64,000 nucleotides of DNA from an uncultured Collinsella sp. (GCA_900538305.1 UPXY01000007.1:1-64000); one strand, 5' to 3'; counted from the stretch's first letter, positions 26,727-36,100 are shown. Made by a program: numbers and translations. Notes: generated by a model from the letters alone, not told the origin.

Positions 26727-28610
26727 TTATTCCCGGTCGAGCTCCGCCACGAACTCGTCGAGTGACGTTGCGCGCATGACGCGGGCGACCTGATGGCTGT
26801 CGCAAAGCGATTTCACCATGGCGTTGTAGAGCTCGACGAATTCTTTCCGGTCTTCACGATTGACGGCGATCATGAGCACGATATGTATGGGGACGTCATC
26901 CCATATGACGCCCCGGTCGCTCAGGAGAATCGCCATCATGGTGCGCTTCGAGTCCATCTCGAGGCCATGGGGAATGGCGAAGAGTTCGAAGAAGCAGGTG
27001 GACGATATCGCCTCGCGCTGCAGGACGGAATCGGTGAAAGACTCGTTTACCACACCATATTCAAGCAGCTTGCTACCAAGAAACGTGATGGCGTCGTGCT
27101 TTGTGGCGAACGCATCTGTTTTGAAGAATAGTTGCTCATCAAGATGGTCGCGCACTAAGCGGCGCATGCGCTCGCCTTGCTTGCGCTTGAAGCAAGCGCT
27201 CACGGCGTCTTCGATATTCATAAGGTCGGACGTCGAAAGGAAGGGCGATACTTCGACCGTTCGCACGGGCAAGCCTTGGAGCCGTTGCGTGCTTACCACC
27301 ATATCGATGGGCAGTCGCGCGACGTCCTCGGGCTGAACGGGCATATTGAGCTTATAGATGGTTGCCGCTTCGGAGTAGCGGTCGAGGATGTTCTCGCTGA
27401 TGCGCTCCGAGATGCCTTGGTAATCCTGGCAGGCAAGGCCAATCCCTACGCGCTCCTCATCCATGGTGCTCCGAAGGATCATGCCCATGTGGATGCAGAT
27501 GAACCCCACTTCGCCGTCGGAGATCTTGATATCGAAATGCTCTTCGACCCGCTTGGCGACAAGGAGGGCTATCTCGTAGACAAACGGCATATGCCGCTTG
27601 ACGTTCTCAAGCACTTCAACGCTTTGAATCTGGGTATCTGCCGTGCGGTACAGAAGCGCATCTACATGCATGGCGAAGTTATAGAGCGATTGCGTCGAGC
27701 TCACATGCAGGGAGAAGAACTCAAGCACCTCGTTTACGATGCCCTCGACCTCTTGCACGAACTTCGTCATTCCAATGGGCGGATTCGCATCGGCATTATC
27801 TTGTTCGACCTGTTCGATCTGACCGCGGAACAGATGCGCGAGATACACCAAGTCCGAACGGCTTGGGGCGATATTGAAATGCACCGAATACCGCCGGCAG
27901 AGCTCCTTCGCAATGCGATACTCGATACGGCCGTCGTCGATCGATTCCGCCGCTTCTGGCATGAAAGAACTTGTACGCATGCGATAGAGGGCGATCGTGA
28001 TGCTGCCCATGAGATTCGATTCGAACCCGGGGCGGATGCGATAGCCAAATGATGCGACCGTGCTCTCCACGATAGAGAGCACGACCTCGCGGTCCATGCT
28101 TTCGAAAATCGTTGCCGTGGCGTTTGCAGAGGTGGGCGTGCCAGCGGTTTCGCGTGCCACCAGGTTGCCTATGAGCTGGCGTTTTCCACCCTCGCTTCCT
28201 TCAAGAGAGACCCATCCTCCTTTGCGCTCGAGCGCAAGCCCGCAGGCGGAGAGCATGGGCGCGAGTGCGCGGAGATGGCGCTCGAGGGTAGGCGTACTTA
28301 CGTAGAGTTCTTCCGAGAGGTCGTCGATGCGCTGGCGTCCTTCAAAAACGAGAATCTGCAAAGCGCTGTGCGCGATAGAGGAATCGGGCGTCAAATCACG
28401 TTCATCGTCGAGCTCCTCGAGTGCCTCGCGATCGACCGTATAGCCGCGGTTGCTGCTGCGGACGAGGGCATGAGCACGGTTGATGCCCGCAATGTCACCT
28501 TGAACGGTGCGGAGGGAGACGCCGAGCATGACTGCGAGTTCGCCGCCGGTTATGGGTCCCTTCGCATCGGTGAGCGCTGCAAGGATGCGCGTTTGGCGAT
28601 TGTTGAGCAC
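26727..28610 (-). CDS. LicR-type PRD regulator of the second PTS operon
   Basis: The 627-residue regulator has two N-terminal HTH segments (GELAVMLGVSLRTVQGDI; LSEELYVSTPTLERHLRA), two PRDs (about 180-400), an EIIB-like domain with Cys (GIGLACQDYQG) and an EIIA domain with a candidate His (FAIPHGLEMDS). The start is taken as GTG at 28610 behind AGGAGGAGCC; the reading frame extends to 28766 but through a large palindrome and without a ribosome site. It is divergent from the EIIA gene, and PTS phosphorylation presumably sets its activity. It is only distantly similar to the regulator at 11086. Confidence 0.88.
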   Translation of the reverse strand: MLNNRQTRILAALTDAKGPITGGELAVMLGVSLRTVQGDIAGINRAHALVRSSNRGYTVDREALEELDDERDLTPDSSIAHSALQILVFEGRQRIDDLSEELYVSTPTLERHLRALAPMLSACGLALERKGGWVSLEGSEGGKRQLIGNLVARETAGTPTSANATATIFESMDREVVLSIVESTVASFGYRIRPGFESNLMGSITIALYRMRTSSFMPEAAESIDDGRIEYRIAKELCRRYSVHFNIAPSRSDLVYLAHLFRGQIEQVEQDNADANPPIGMTKFVQEVEGIVNEVLEFFSLHVSSTQSLYNFAMHVDALLYRTADTQIQSVEVLENVKRHMPFVYEIALLVAKRVEEHFDIKISDGEVGFICIHMGMILRSTMDEERVGIGLACQDYQGISERISENILDRYSEAATIYKLNMPVQPEDVARLPIDMVVSTQRLQGLPVRTVEVSPFLSTSDLMNIEDAVSACFKRKQGERMRRLVRDHLDEQLFFKTDAFATKHDAITFLGSKLLEYGVVNESFTDSVLQREAISSTCFFELFAIPHGLEMDSKRTMMAILLSDRGVIWDDVPIHIVLMIAVNREDRKEFVELYNAMVKSLCDSHQVARVMRATSLDEFVAELDRE

Positions 28611-28690
28611 GGCTCCTCCTCTCTGCGGGGTCGAATATGCGGGGTTTGGAAACGAATACACCCAAGTATTCAGGGAGCCGCATGAACCTT

Positions 28691-28730
28691 CAAAGCAACC
28701 TTTGCGGGGTACCCCGCACAAGGTGCTTTG
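28691..28730. promoter_or_regulatory. 40-base near-perfect palindrome between regulator and PTS operon
   Basis: The centre is the perfect 16-mer TGCGGGGTACCCCGCA (28703-28718). It extends outwards as CAAAGCAACCTT on the left and AAGGTGCTTTG on the right with small bulges. It lies between the divergent starts (28610 and 28803), a likely operator for the LicR-type protein. Without a T-run it is not a standard terminator, though as RNA it would fold stably. Confidence 0.6.
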
Positions 28731-28802
28731 AATCGCGGTGCGCAAAACTCGTACAGTGACACGCAAGTAACGGTTCTAACCTGCGAGGAGGTGTTTGCGG
28801 AT

Positions 28803-29123
28803 ATGAACAAGGAAGAGGTACAGCTAGCGTCGTTCCAGATCGTGGGGCATGCGGGCGATGCGTTCGCACATTATTACGAGGCTGTTAACCGGGCGCGCGA
28901 AGGCTTGTTCGATGAAGCGGACCGCGAACTCCAAGAAGGCGAGGCGTGTCTCATTGAGGCGCACAATGCCCAAACTCAGATGCTTTCAGAGGAGGCGCGA
29001 GGCGAAGAGCTGCCGTTCAGCCTCATGCTCGTCCACGGGCAAGACCATCTCATGACCACGATTATGTTCGGCCGTTTGGCGCAGGAGCTTATCGAGGTAT
29101 ACAAGGAGTTGAGGGCAAAATGA
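28803..29123 (+). CDS. PTS lactose/cellobiose-family EIIA component
   Basis: The 106-residue EIIA has the trimer-forming N-terminal helices and the phosphorylated His78 in LMLVHGQDHLMT. AGGAGG lies 12 bases upstream, a rather long spacing. The stop codon overlaps the start of the GH1 gene by four bases (ATGA), so translation is coupled. It opens the order EIIA, GH1, EIIC, EIIB, different from the first PTS operon. Confidence 0.92.
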   Translation: MNKEEVQLASFQIVGHAGDAFAHYYEAVNRAREGLFDEADRELQEGEACLIEAHNAQTQMLSEEARGEELPFSLMLVHGQDHLMTTIMFGRLAQELIEVYKELRAK

Positions 29124-30517
29124 GCGGCTTCATGTGGGGCAGCGCGACTGCTGCATATCAGTGCGAAGGTGCGTGGAACGAGGGCGACAAGGGCATGTCC
29201 AATTGGGACGTGTTCTGCCATAGCGAGAAGAACAACGTGAATCCGGTAACGGGCGATGTCTCGTGTGACCACTACCATCGCTTCGAGGAAGACCTCGACA
29301 TGATGGCTGCGGGCAACCAGAACGCCTACCGCTTTTCCATCGCGTGGACGCGCATCATCCCCAACGGCGTGGGAGAGGTGAGCGAGCAGGGCGTCGCACA
29401 CTACAACCGCGTGATCGACGCCTGCCTTGAGCGAGGCATCGAACCGCTCGTGACGCTCTATCACTACGATATGCCGAACGTCCTGTTCGAGCAGGGTGGT
29501 TGGGAGAATCGCGCAAATGTCGAGGCGTTTGTGGAATATGCCAAGGTGTGCTTCGAGCGCTTCGGCGACCGCGTGAAGTGGTGGGCGACAATCAACGAGC
29601 CCACGTACGATACGCTTTGCTGCTATGCGAATGGAAATTACCCGCCGAACGTTCAGGATCTTGAGCGCAAATGGCGTGCCATGTACCACCAGCTGCTTGG
29701 TAGCGCACTCGCTGTGCGAGCGTACCGTGAGGGTGGGTATTCTGGCAAGATCGGTCTTGTGAGTGACTCCTATTCCATCGAGACGCTTATTGACAACGCC
29801 GAGTATCGAGAGGCGGCGCGTCGTGCCGACCTGTTCTATAACCGTAGCGTGAACGACGTGTGCATCCTTGGTGAGGTGCCGCAGGACTTCGTCGAGCTCC
29901 TGCGTGAGGAAGGATACGACCTTTCGTATGCGCTCCCCGGCGATGAGGAGATGTTCCGCGAAGGGACGGTCGATTATCTGGGCGTCAACGCCTATATGCG
30001 CACGCTCGTGAAGCCTGCGGGACCGGGCGAGACCATGTTCCACGCGAGCAACACCGGTAAGAAGGACGACAAGGTTATTACGCGCGTTAAGGGTTGGTTC
30101 GAGCTCGATAGCGACGACTCCGTTCCAAAGAACGATTGGGATATGGAGTTGTACCCCAAGTCGATCTACAACCTACTCCTCGAGCTTCACCGCCTGTATC
30201 CCAACACGCCGTTTGTCATAACAGAAAACGGCATTGGCTATTACGACACGCTCGAAGACGGTAAGATCCACGACCCCTACCGTGTTGAGTTCCTTGCCGG
30301 ATTCGTCGAGTGGATGCAGCGGGCCCAGAAAGAGGGGGTGGATGTACGCGGCTATTTCGTGTGGTCGACGATGGATCTCTACAGTTGGATCAACGGCTAC
30401 AAGAAGCGCTATGGCCTGGTGTATGTGGATTACGACGATGATAACCGCCGGTATCCCAAAGACAGCTACTACTGGTATCGCGACATGATCGCACAGCAAA
30501 ACCAAAAGGAGGAGTAG
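29120..30517 (+). CDS. GH1 6-phospho-beta-glycosidase (LacG-like)
   Basis: This 465-residue GH1 enzyme hydrolyses 6-phospho-beta-glycosides delivered by the PTS. Acid/base Glu160 sits in ATINEP and nucleophile Glu369 in VITENGIGYYD. The C-terminal SWINGYKKRYGLVYVD is the phosphate-binding segment and is closest in style to 6-phospho-beta-galactosidase (LacG), as is NDWDMELYPKSIYNLL. Whether the substrate is a phospho-galactoside or a phospho-glucoside cannot be settled from the sequence. Unlike the GH1 at 15345, both catalytic residues are present. Confidence 0.92.
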   Translation: MSGFMWGSATAAYQCEGAWNEGDKGMSNWDVFCHSEKNNVNPVTGDVSCDHYHRFEEDLDMMAAGNQNAYRFSIAWTRIIPNGVGEVSEQGVAHYNRVIDACLERGIEPLVTLYHYDMPNVLFEQGGWENRANVEAFVEYAKVCFERFGDRVKWWATINEPTYDTLCCYANGNYPPNVQDLERKWRAMYHQLLGSALAVRAYREGGYSGKIGLVSDSYSIETLIDNAEYREAARRADLFYNRSVNDVCILGEVPQDFVELLREEGYDLSYALPGDEEMFREGTVDYLGVNAYMRTLVKPAGPGETMFHASNTGKKDDKVITRVKGWFELDSDDSVPKNDWDMELYPKSIYNLLLELHRLYPNTPFVITENGIGYYDTLEDGKIHDPYRVEFLAGFVEWMQRAQKEGVDVRGYFVWSTMDLYSWINGYKKRYGLVYVDYDDDNRRYPKDSYYWYRDMIAQQNQKEE

Positions 30518-30519
30518 CC

Positions 30520-31845
30520 ATGGAAAAGATTGCGGCCTTTATTGAGAAGCATATCGCCCCCATTGCGAATGCCCTCGGCATGAACCGCTACGTCGTGGCG
30601 ATTCAAAATGCGTTTCTTACGCTTGTTCCGTTCATGACGATTGGCAGTTTTGCCCTGATTATCACCTCTCCGCCGGTGGACTACACCACCATGGAGCCGG
30701 GTTTCGGCCAGGCCTTCTTCCAGGGTTGGCAGGCGCTCGCCGACGCTACCATGCTTCCGCTCACCATTGTGAACAACGCAACCATGGGCGTCCTTTCCAT
30801 CTGGGCGGCGATTGGCCTCTCGTTCTTCCTGGCGCGCCACTACAAGATGACGTCGTTTCTTCCCGTGGCGCTTGGCGTCGCCGCCTTCCTCGAGATGGCG
30901 GCTATTGACGTAGATGGTGCCCTTTCGACGGCGTACTTCGGTGGTACCGGCCTCTTCGCGGCGATCCTCATCTCGTTTGTCTCCGTGGAGTTCTACCGTT
31001 TCCTCTCCGAGCGCAAGATCGGCTACATCGATCTTTCCGGCCAGGGTATCCCGCCGGCGCTTTCCGACTCCATTGGCAACCTCGTACCCGCTGCCATCGT
31101 GCTCGTCGTTTTCGGCGTGCTCTCTGGCGTGGTGATCAACCTCACCGGTGCACCGTTCCCGAACCTCATCTCGTTCATCATGGCACCGCTCGTGGGCGTG
31201 CTCGATTCCGGTCCTGGCGTGTTCGTGCTTGCGACGATCGTCATGGTGCTGTGGTGGTTCGGCATTCACGACTCCGTTATCACCTCGCCGCTTTTTGCAT
31301 TTCTTACCCCGAGCCTTGCCGCCAACATGGCTGCATACGCAGCCGGCACCGCGGTGACCGACCTGCCTAACATCCTTGTCGAGCCGTTCTGGTGGACGTT
31401 CATGATGATCGGTGGTTCCGGTGCGACGTTCGGCCTTGCTTTCTGCGCGCTCTTCAGCAAGTCCAAGCAGCTGCGCACTGTTGGCAAGCTGGGAATCGTT
31501 CCCGCATTCTTCAACATCAATGAGCCCATCATTTTCGGTATGCCCATCATGTTCAATCCCACGCTCTTCCTTCCGTTCGTGATCTGCCCGGTATTGAACG
31601 GAGTGGTTGCCTATGCAGCCATGGCGCTTGGTATCGTGGGTCGTTGCTTCGTGTATCCCAGCTGGAACATGTTCTGCCCCATCGCGGCGATTCTTTCCAC
31701 GATGGATTGGAAGGCAGTTGTGCTCTGCGTTGGCCTCATCGTGATCGACGTCCTTATCTACCTGCCGTTCTTCAAGGCATATGAAAAGAAGAAGATCGCT
31801 GAGGAGCAACTCGCCGACGCCGCTGCCGAGACTCAGGAGGCATAA
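30520..31845 (+). CDS. PTS lactose/cellobiose-family EIIC permease
   Basis: This membrane permease of 441 residues has roughly ten hydrophobic segments and the conserved substrate-region AFFNINEPIIFGMPIMFNP near residue 330. AGGAGG in the upstream stop region serves its start; it lies 2 bases after the GH1 stop. An acidic, Ala-rich C-terminal tail follows the final segment, as in the EIIC of the first PTS locus. Confidence 0.93.
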   Translation: MEKIAAFIEKHIAPIANALGMNRYVVAIQNAFLTLVPFMTIGSFALIITSPPVDYTTMEPGFGQAFFQGWQALADATMLPLTIVNNATMGVLSIWAAIGLSFFLARHYKMTSFLPVALGVAAFLEMAAIDVDGALSTAYFGGTGLFAAILISFVSVEFYRFLSERKIGYIDLSGQGIPPALSDSIGNLVPAAIVLVVFGVLSGVVINLTGAPFPNLISFIMAPLVGVLDSGPGVFVLATIVMVLWWFGIHDSVITSPLFAFLTPSLAANMAAYAAGTAVTDLPNILVEPFWWTFMMIGGSGATFGLAFCALFSKSKQLRTVGKLGIVPAFFNINEPIIFGMPIMFNPTLFLPFVICPVLNGVVAYAAMALGIVGRCFVYPSWNMFCPIAAILSTMDWKAVVLCVGLIVIDVLIYLPFFKAYEKKKIAEEQLADAAAETQEA

Positions 31846-31848
31846 GGT

Positions 31849-32145
31849 ATGAACGTCATCCTCGCATGCAACGCCGGTATGAGCACCGGAATCCTCGTCA
31901 TCAAGATTACCGAGGAGGCGCGGGCACGCGGCATCGACCTCACGTGCACTGCCGTGCCGAAAGCCGAGATTCGCGACAGCATCGACGGCGCGGACATCAT
32001 CCTGCTTGGCCCTCAGATTCGTTTCGCCGAAGCTGAGGTTAAGGGCATGGCGGGCGATAAGCCGGTGCTAGTCATTTCTGCACCAGATTTTGGGCTTATG
32101 AACGCAAAGGGAATCGTGGATCAGATTCTCGCTGCGACTAAGTAG
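31849..32145 (+). CDS. PTS lactose/cellobiose-family EIIB component
   Basis: The 98-residue EIIB carries the phosphorylated Cys7 in ILACNAGMSTGILV, the standard loop of the family. It begins 3 bases after the EIIC stop and closes the operon. Together with the EIIA and EIIC of this operon it makes a complete permease set, so it need not share parts with the first locus. Confidence 0.92.
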   Translation: MNVILACNAGMSTGILVIKITEEARARGIDLTCTAVPKAEIRDSIDGADIILLGPQIRFAEAEVKGMAGDKPVLVISAPDFGLMNAKGIVDQILAATK

Positions 32146-32173
32146 CGTTCTCGCGCGTACGCATCTCCCCGGA

Positions 32174-32258
32174 AAGCCCCGGCGGCCCCTTCGCTTGCTC
32201 CTGCTGCGAGGTTTTGCCCTGCAGTTGCGGAACGGCTCAAGGGAGGCCGCCGGGGCTT
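32174..32258 (+). terminator. Large stem-loop after the second PTS operon
   Basis: The arms AAGCCCCGGCGGCC (32174-32187) and GGCCGCCGGGGCTT (32245-32258) form a perfect 14-base-pair stem around a 57-base loop, itself partly self-complementary near its base. No long T-run follows, so it may act as a transcript-end stabiliser or Rho-independent terminator of poor type. The gap 32146-32423 contains no gene. Confidence 0.6.
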
Positions 32259-32386
32259 CCTTGTGTTTATGGGGACATGGCTTTGGGCGTTGGGTGCCGA
32301 CCGCCGGTGCCTACGCGAAGCGGCTTGGTTCGTGTTTCGGTTCGTCGACGGGTGCGTCGCGGTCGCTGCCGTGTGGCTGTGCCGCG

Positions 32387-32392
32387 TATAAT
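32387..32392 (+). promoter_or_regulatory. -10 element of the gatCAB promoter
   Basis: A consensus TATAAT lies 32 bases before the gatC start. No clear TTGACA-type -35 is visible at the expected distance. Confidence 0.6.
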
Positions 32393-32423
32393 AATTCAGA
32401 TTGACGAACTGGAAGGAGCGCCC

Positions 32424-32729
32424 ATGGCACTCACTGAAGATGATGTGCGCGGAATCGCTGACTATGCGCGCATCGCACTTGAGGGCGATGAGCTCGCCGA
32501 GATGACAGCCTATCTGAACGACGCCGTCGACATGCTCGAGCCCATCCTCGCCTATAACCTTCCCAACGTGGATCCCACGTTCCATCCCATTGGCAGTCTC
32601 TCGAACGTCATGCGCGACGACGCTGTCGACGCCGACCGCGCCTTCACCATCGACGAGGCGCTTGGCAACGCCGGCAGCTCGCGCGATCGCAGCTTCCGCG
32701 TGCCTTCGATCTTGGGAGAGGAGGAGTAG
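32424..32729 (+). CDS. gatC: Aspartyl/glutamyl-tRNA amidotransferase subunit C
   Basis: GatC (101 residues) wraps around GatA and GatB in the complex that converts Glu-tRNA(Gln) and Asp-tRNA(Asn) to the amidated forms. The N-terminus (LTEDDVRGIADYARIAL) and the LEPILAYNLPNVDPTFHP segment are characteristic. GGAAGGAG precedes the ATG at 32424. It is the first gene of a compact gatCAB operon, with gatA 3 bases downstream. Confidence 0.94.
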   Translation: MALTEDDVRGIADYARIALEGDELAEMTAYLNDAVDMLEPILAYNLPNVDPTFHPIGSLSNVMRDDAVDADRAFTIDEALGNAGSSRDRSFRVPSILGEEE

Positions 32730-32732
32730 GCG

Positions 32733-34262
32733 ATGCCGAATATCGATGCCATGACCGTGCGCCAAATCGCCACGGGCGTTGCGGACGGTACGTTCTCTGC
32801 TGTGGAAATCGCCCGCTCCGCGCTCGACGCCATCGCGTCGCGCGAGCCTGAGGTTCAGGCATTTCTGCAGGTCACGCCTGAGCTTGCGCTCGAAGCGGCC
32901 AAGCGCGTCGATGCGGTGCGCGCATCTGGTGAGGAACTGCCGCCGCTTGCCGGTGTGCCGCTTGCCGTTAAGGACAACATGAACCTCGCGGGTACGCGTA
33001 CTACCTGCGCCTCCCGTATGCTCGAGGCCTACGAGTCGCCGTATACCGCTACCTGCGTGAGCCGTATGCTCGCGGCGGGTTGCATTCCGGTGGGCAAGGC
33101 GAATATGGACGAGTTCGCGTTCGGCTCCTCGACGGATTCTTCGGCGTTCCATCCCACGAACAACCCGTGGGACGTGTCGCGTGTGCCGGGTGGCTCGTCG
33201 GGCGGATCCGCCGCTGCCGTCGCAGCAGGCATGGTTCCGTTGGCTCTTGGCTCAGATACGGGCGGGTCCATCCGCCAGCCAGCATCGTTCTGCGGTGTTG
33301 TTGGCCTCAAGCCCACGTACGGGGCGGTATCGCGTTACGGTGTGGTAGCGTTCGGAAGCTCGCTCGATCAGGTTGGCCCCTTCGGTCGCTCGGTCGAAGA
33401 CGTGGCGCTCGCTATGGACGCCCTGGTAGCGGGCGGGCGCGACCAGTATGATTCCACGTCCCAAGATGTTGCTCCCCAATTCGTCGCCGCGGCTTGTGCC
33501 GGCATCGAGGGAAAGCGTGTGGGCATCATTCCCGCCTTCATGGACGCCGAAGGCCTTACGCCCGAGGTTCGCAACGCGGTCAAGCGCGCGGCGGCGGCTC
33601 TTGAGGCTGCGGGCGCGACACTTGTGGAGGTCGAACTTCCGCATCTCGACGCGGCGATTGCTGCGTACTACGTAATCGGCCCCGCCGAGGCGTTCAGCAA
33701 CTTGGCTCGCTTCGATGGCATTCGCTATGGATACCAGGAGCCCAACTGCGCCACGCTCGCGGCGCAAAGTGCGCTTTCCCGCGCGCACGGTTTCGGCGCG
33801 GAGGCGAAACGTCGCCAGATGCTCGGCGCCTACCTGCTGTCGAGCGGTGTCTACGACAAGTACTACTACGCTGCGCAGAAGGCGCGCACGCTTATCACGG
33901 AAGACTACGCCCGTGCGTTCAGCCAGGCAGACGTGCTGCTCATGCCCGCCGCACCGCAGACGGCGTTCCGCCATGGCGAAATATCTGACCCCACGCAGAT
34001 GTACCTTTCCGATATGTACACCATCTCGATCAACATTGCTGGCAACGGCGGCGTGACAGTGCCGGTGGGGCTGGGAGAAGATTCCGGCCTACCGGTTGGC
34101 GCCCAACTCGTGGCGCCTGCGTTTGCCGACGAACGGCTCATCGCGTTCGGTGCCGCGCTCGAACGCGCGTGCGTCGGGGTATGGGGTGCGTGCGAAACGA
34201 GCGACACCGTAGGGGCACCCGTTGCTCCCGCATTTGCCGGGAAGGGAGGTGAGCTCGCATGA
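32733..34262 (+). CDS. gatA: Aspartyl/glutamyl-tRNA amidotransferase subunit A
   Basis: GatA is the glutaminase of the complex, releasing ammonia from glutamine. The 509-residue amidase has the Ser-cisSer-Lys triad: Lys80 (LAVKDN), Ser155 (GGSSGGSAAAV) and Ser179 (SDTGGSIRQPA), at nearly the same positions as in characterised GatA proteins. GAGGAG in the gatC 3' end serves its start. Its stop overlaps the gatB start by four bases (ATGA). Confidence 0.96.
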   Translation: MPNIDAMTVRQIATGVADGTFSAVEIARSALDAIASREPEVQAFLQVTPELALEAAKRVDAVRASGEELPPLAGVPLAVKDNMNLAGTRTTCASRMLEAYESPYTATCVSRMLAAGCIPVGKANMDEFAFGSSTDSSAFHPTNNPWDVSRVPGGSSGGSAAAVAAGMVPLALGSDTGGSIRQPASFCGVVGLKPTYGAVSRYGVVAFGSSLDQVGPFGRSVEDVALAMDALVAGGRDQYDSTSQDVAPQFVAAACAGIEGKRVGIIPAFMDAEGLTPEVRNAVKRAAAALEAAGATLVEVELPHLDAAIAAYYVIGPAEAFSNLARFDGIRYGYQEPNCATLAAQSALSRAHGFGAEAKRRQMLGAYLLSSGVYDKYYYAAQKARTLITEDYARAFSQADVLLMPAAPQTAFRHGEISDPTQMYLSDMYTISINIAGNGGVTVPVGLGEDSGLPVGAQLVAPAFADERLIAFGAALERACVGVWGACETSDTVGAPVAPAFAGKGGELA

Positions 34263-36013
34263 AGGAGCTTTCCGAGGTTCTGAAGGACTGGGAGGCCGTG
34301 ATCGGTCTCGAGATCCACACCGAGCTCACGACGCTCGAGACGAAGATGTTCTGCGGTTGCAGGCTTAGCCACGACGACGAGCCGAATGCCAACGTGTGCC
34401 CCGTGTGCCTGGGGCTTCCCGGCGCGCTGCCGGTGCCGAACAAGCGCGCGATCGAGTACATCGTGAAGGCCGGCCTCGCCACGAACTGCGAGATTCAGAA
34501 GCATTCGATGTTCTACCGCAAGCATTACTTCTATCCGGATATGGCGAAGAACTTCCAGACCACGCAGGGCCCGGTGGCATTCGCCATGCATGGGCGGCTC
34601 GATTTGGAAGTTACCGGCCGCGGTGCTGCCGAGCGTCCGGAGTGCGCGTTCGGCGAGGCAGAGGCCGAGAGCCTGGCGAGCGCCTCGGCAAGGGCCGTGG
34701 GTCTTTCTGCAAGCATGGCACGCGACCTTCCCGAAGGCCAACCATTGGGGACGGGGGTTAATGGCGGGTCTAACGGCGTTTCAGCGAAAGCGAGCCCTGA
34801 AGGCGGCGAAACGCAGGCTGGCGCGCTCGCAGGGCTTTCGGGCTACGATACAGCCTCGATTGCGCTGCCGGAGCGCCACGGGGACGGTTCCTACACCGTG
34901 CCCATCCGGATCCTGCGCATCCATATGGAAGAGGATGCTGCCAAGATGGTGCATGTGGGCGGTGAGGAGGGTCGCATCGGCGGCGCGGCGGAGTCGCTTA
35001 TCGACTACAACCGCTGCGGTACGCCACTCATCGAGCTTGTCACCGAGCCCGATTTGCGCACGCCCGAGGAGGCGCGCCTCTTCATGGAGAAGCTGCGCCG
35101 CATCTTCATCACGCTCGGCATCTCGGACTGCTCCATGGAAAAGGGTTCTATGCGCTGCGACGGCAACGTGAGCCTGCGCCGGCGTGGGTCGAACGAGCTG
35201 GGCACGAAGACCGAGCTCAAGAACCTGAATTCCTTCAAAGCACTGCATGACGGCTTGGCATACGAAATCTGCCGTCAGGCCGAGGTGCTCGAAGCCGGCG
35301 GCGAGATCTACCAGGAGACGCGTCATTGGGAGCCGAGCCGCAAACGCACCGTGGTGATGCGCGTGAAGGAGACGGCGGATGACTACCGGTTCTTCCCCGA
35401 TCCCGACCTCGCGCCCTTCGACCTCACCGACGAGTTTATCGACCACTGTCGCGCCGAGCTGCTGGAGTTGCCGGATGCACGCCGTGAGCGCTTCGTGCGC
35501 GATTTCGGCATCAAACGCGCCGATGCGGAGCAGATCGCGGGCGATCCGGAAGTGGCTGCCTTTTTTGAGGCGGCTGCGGCGGGGCTCGCCGGCAAGGAGG
35601 CGCAAATCGTAGCGAACCTCGTGGTGAACGAGCTTCCCGCCTGCCTTCGCACGGCGGGCGTCGCGCTTGCGGAGAGTGGCCTAGTGCCCGCACAGGTGGC
35701 CGGTCTCGCGAAGCTCCTTGCGAGCGATGCCATCAGCTCGAACCAGGGGCACGAGGTTTTCGAGGCCATGGTCGAAACGGGAGAAGACCCGGAGAAGATC
35801 GTCGATGCGCGCGGTATGCGCCAGGTGAGCGATACCGGAGCGCTGCAACCCATCGTGGACGAGGTGCTCGAGCGCTGCCAAGACCAAGCACAGCAGTATC
35901 GCGACGGCAACCAGAAAGTGCTTGGCTTCCTGGTGGGGCAGTGCATGAAAGCGAGCCGTGGCCAGGGCAATCCCAAGCTCTTCAACGAGCTCTTGCGGAA
36001 GGCGCTGAGCTAA
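34259..36013 (+). CDS. gatB: Aspartyl/glutamyl-tRNA amidotransferase subunit B with a large insert
   Basis: GatB phosphorylates the tRNA-bound Glu/Asp and accepts the ammonia channelled from GatA. The core is conserved: VIGLEIHTEL, CPVCLGLPGALPV, YFYPDMAKNFQ, IHMEEDAAKM and the DYRFFPDPDL segment, plus the C-terminal tRNA-binding YqeY-like part. At 584 residues it is about 100 longer than usual GatB. The excess is an uninterrupted in-frame insert at about residues 121-207, low in complexity (Ala, Gly, Glu, Ser), between the strand LDLEV and SYTVPIRIL. The insert contains a copy of the intergenic GGGGAC repeat (34736-34768). Confidence 0.93.
   Translation: MKELSEVLKDWEAVIGLEIHTELTTLETKMFCGCRLSHDDEPNANVCPVCLGLPGALPVPNKRAIEYIVKAGLATNCEIQKHSMFYRKHYFYPDMAKNFQTTQGPVAFAMHGRLDLEVTGRGAAERPECAFGEAEAESLASASARAVGLSASMARDLPEGQPLGTGVNGGSNGVSAKASPEGGETQAGALAGLSGYDTASIALPERHGDGSYTVPIRILRIHMEEDAAKMVHVGGEEGRIGGAAESLIDYNRCGTPLIELVTEPDLRTPEEARLFMEKLRRIFITLGISDCSMEKGSMRCDGNVSLRRRGSNELGTKTELKNLNSFKALHDGLAYEICRQAEVLEAGGEIYQETRHWEPSRKRTVVMRVKETADDYRFFPDPDLAPFDLTDEFIDHCRAELLELPDARRERFVRDFGIKRADAEQIAGDPEVAAFFEAAAAGLAGKEAQIVANLVVNELPACLRTAGVALAESGLVPAQVAGLAKLLASDAISSNQGHEVFEAMVETGEDPEKIVDARGMRQVSDTGALQPIVDEVLERCQDQAQQYRDGNQKVLGFLVGQCMKASRGQGNPKLFNELLRKALS
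34736..34768. repeat. GGGGAC-core repeat inside gatB
   Basis: This 33-base segment equals the reverse complement of 36-68 at 30 of 33 positions. In gatB it is read in frame as part of the low-complexity insert (segment QPLGTGVNGG). The flanks CCATT and AATGG around the core GGGGACGGGGGTT form the short stem typical of the family. Confidence 0.8.
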
Positions 36014-36100
36014 CGCGCGAATCTCCCAGAGGGCTTTCGGCATGGTTCGTTTGTGCGTTCGCCGATAATCGGCAGGGCTATGCGAAGCGGCGGGCCTATA

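Noticed and set aside
30469..31809. Minus-strand His/Glu/Arg-rich frame opposite the EIIC gene
   Set aside because: Composition is that of the complement of a membrane-protein gene; no ribosome site or motif.
34619..34880. Frameshift or pseudogene in gatB
   Set aside because: The frame is open throughout and both flanks continue in the same frame with full conserved motifs, so an in-frame insert is the simpler reading.
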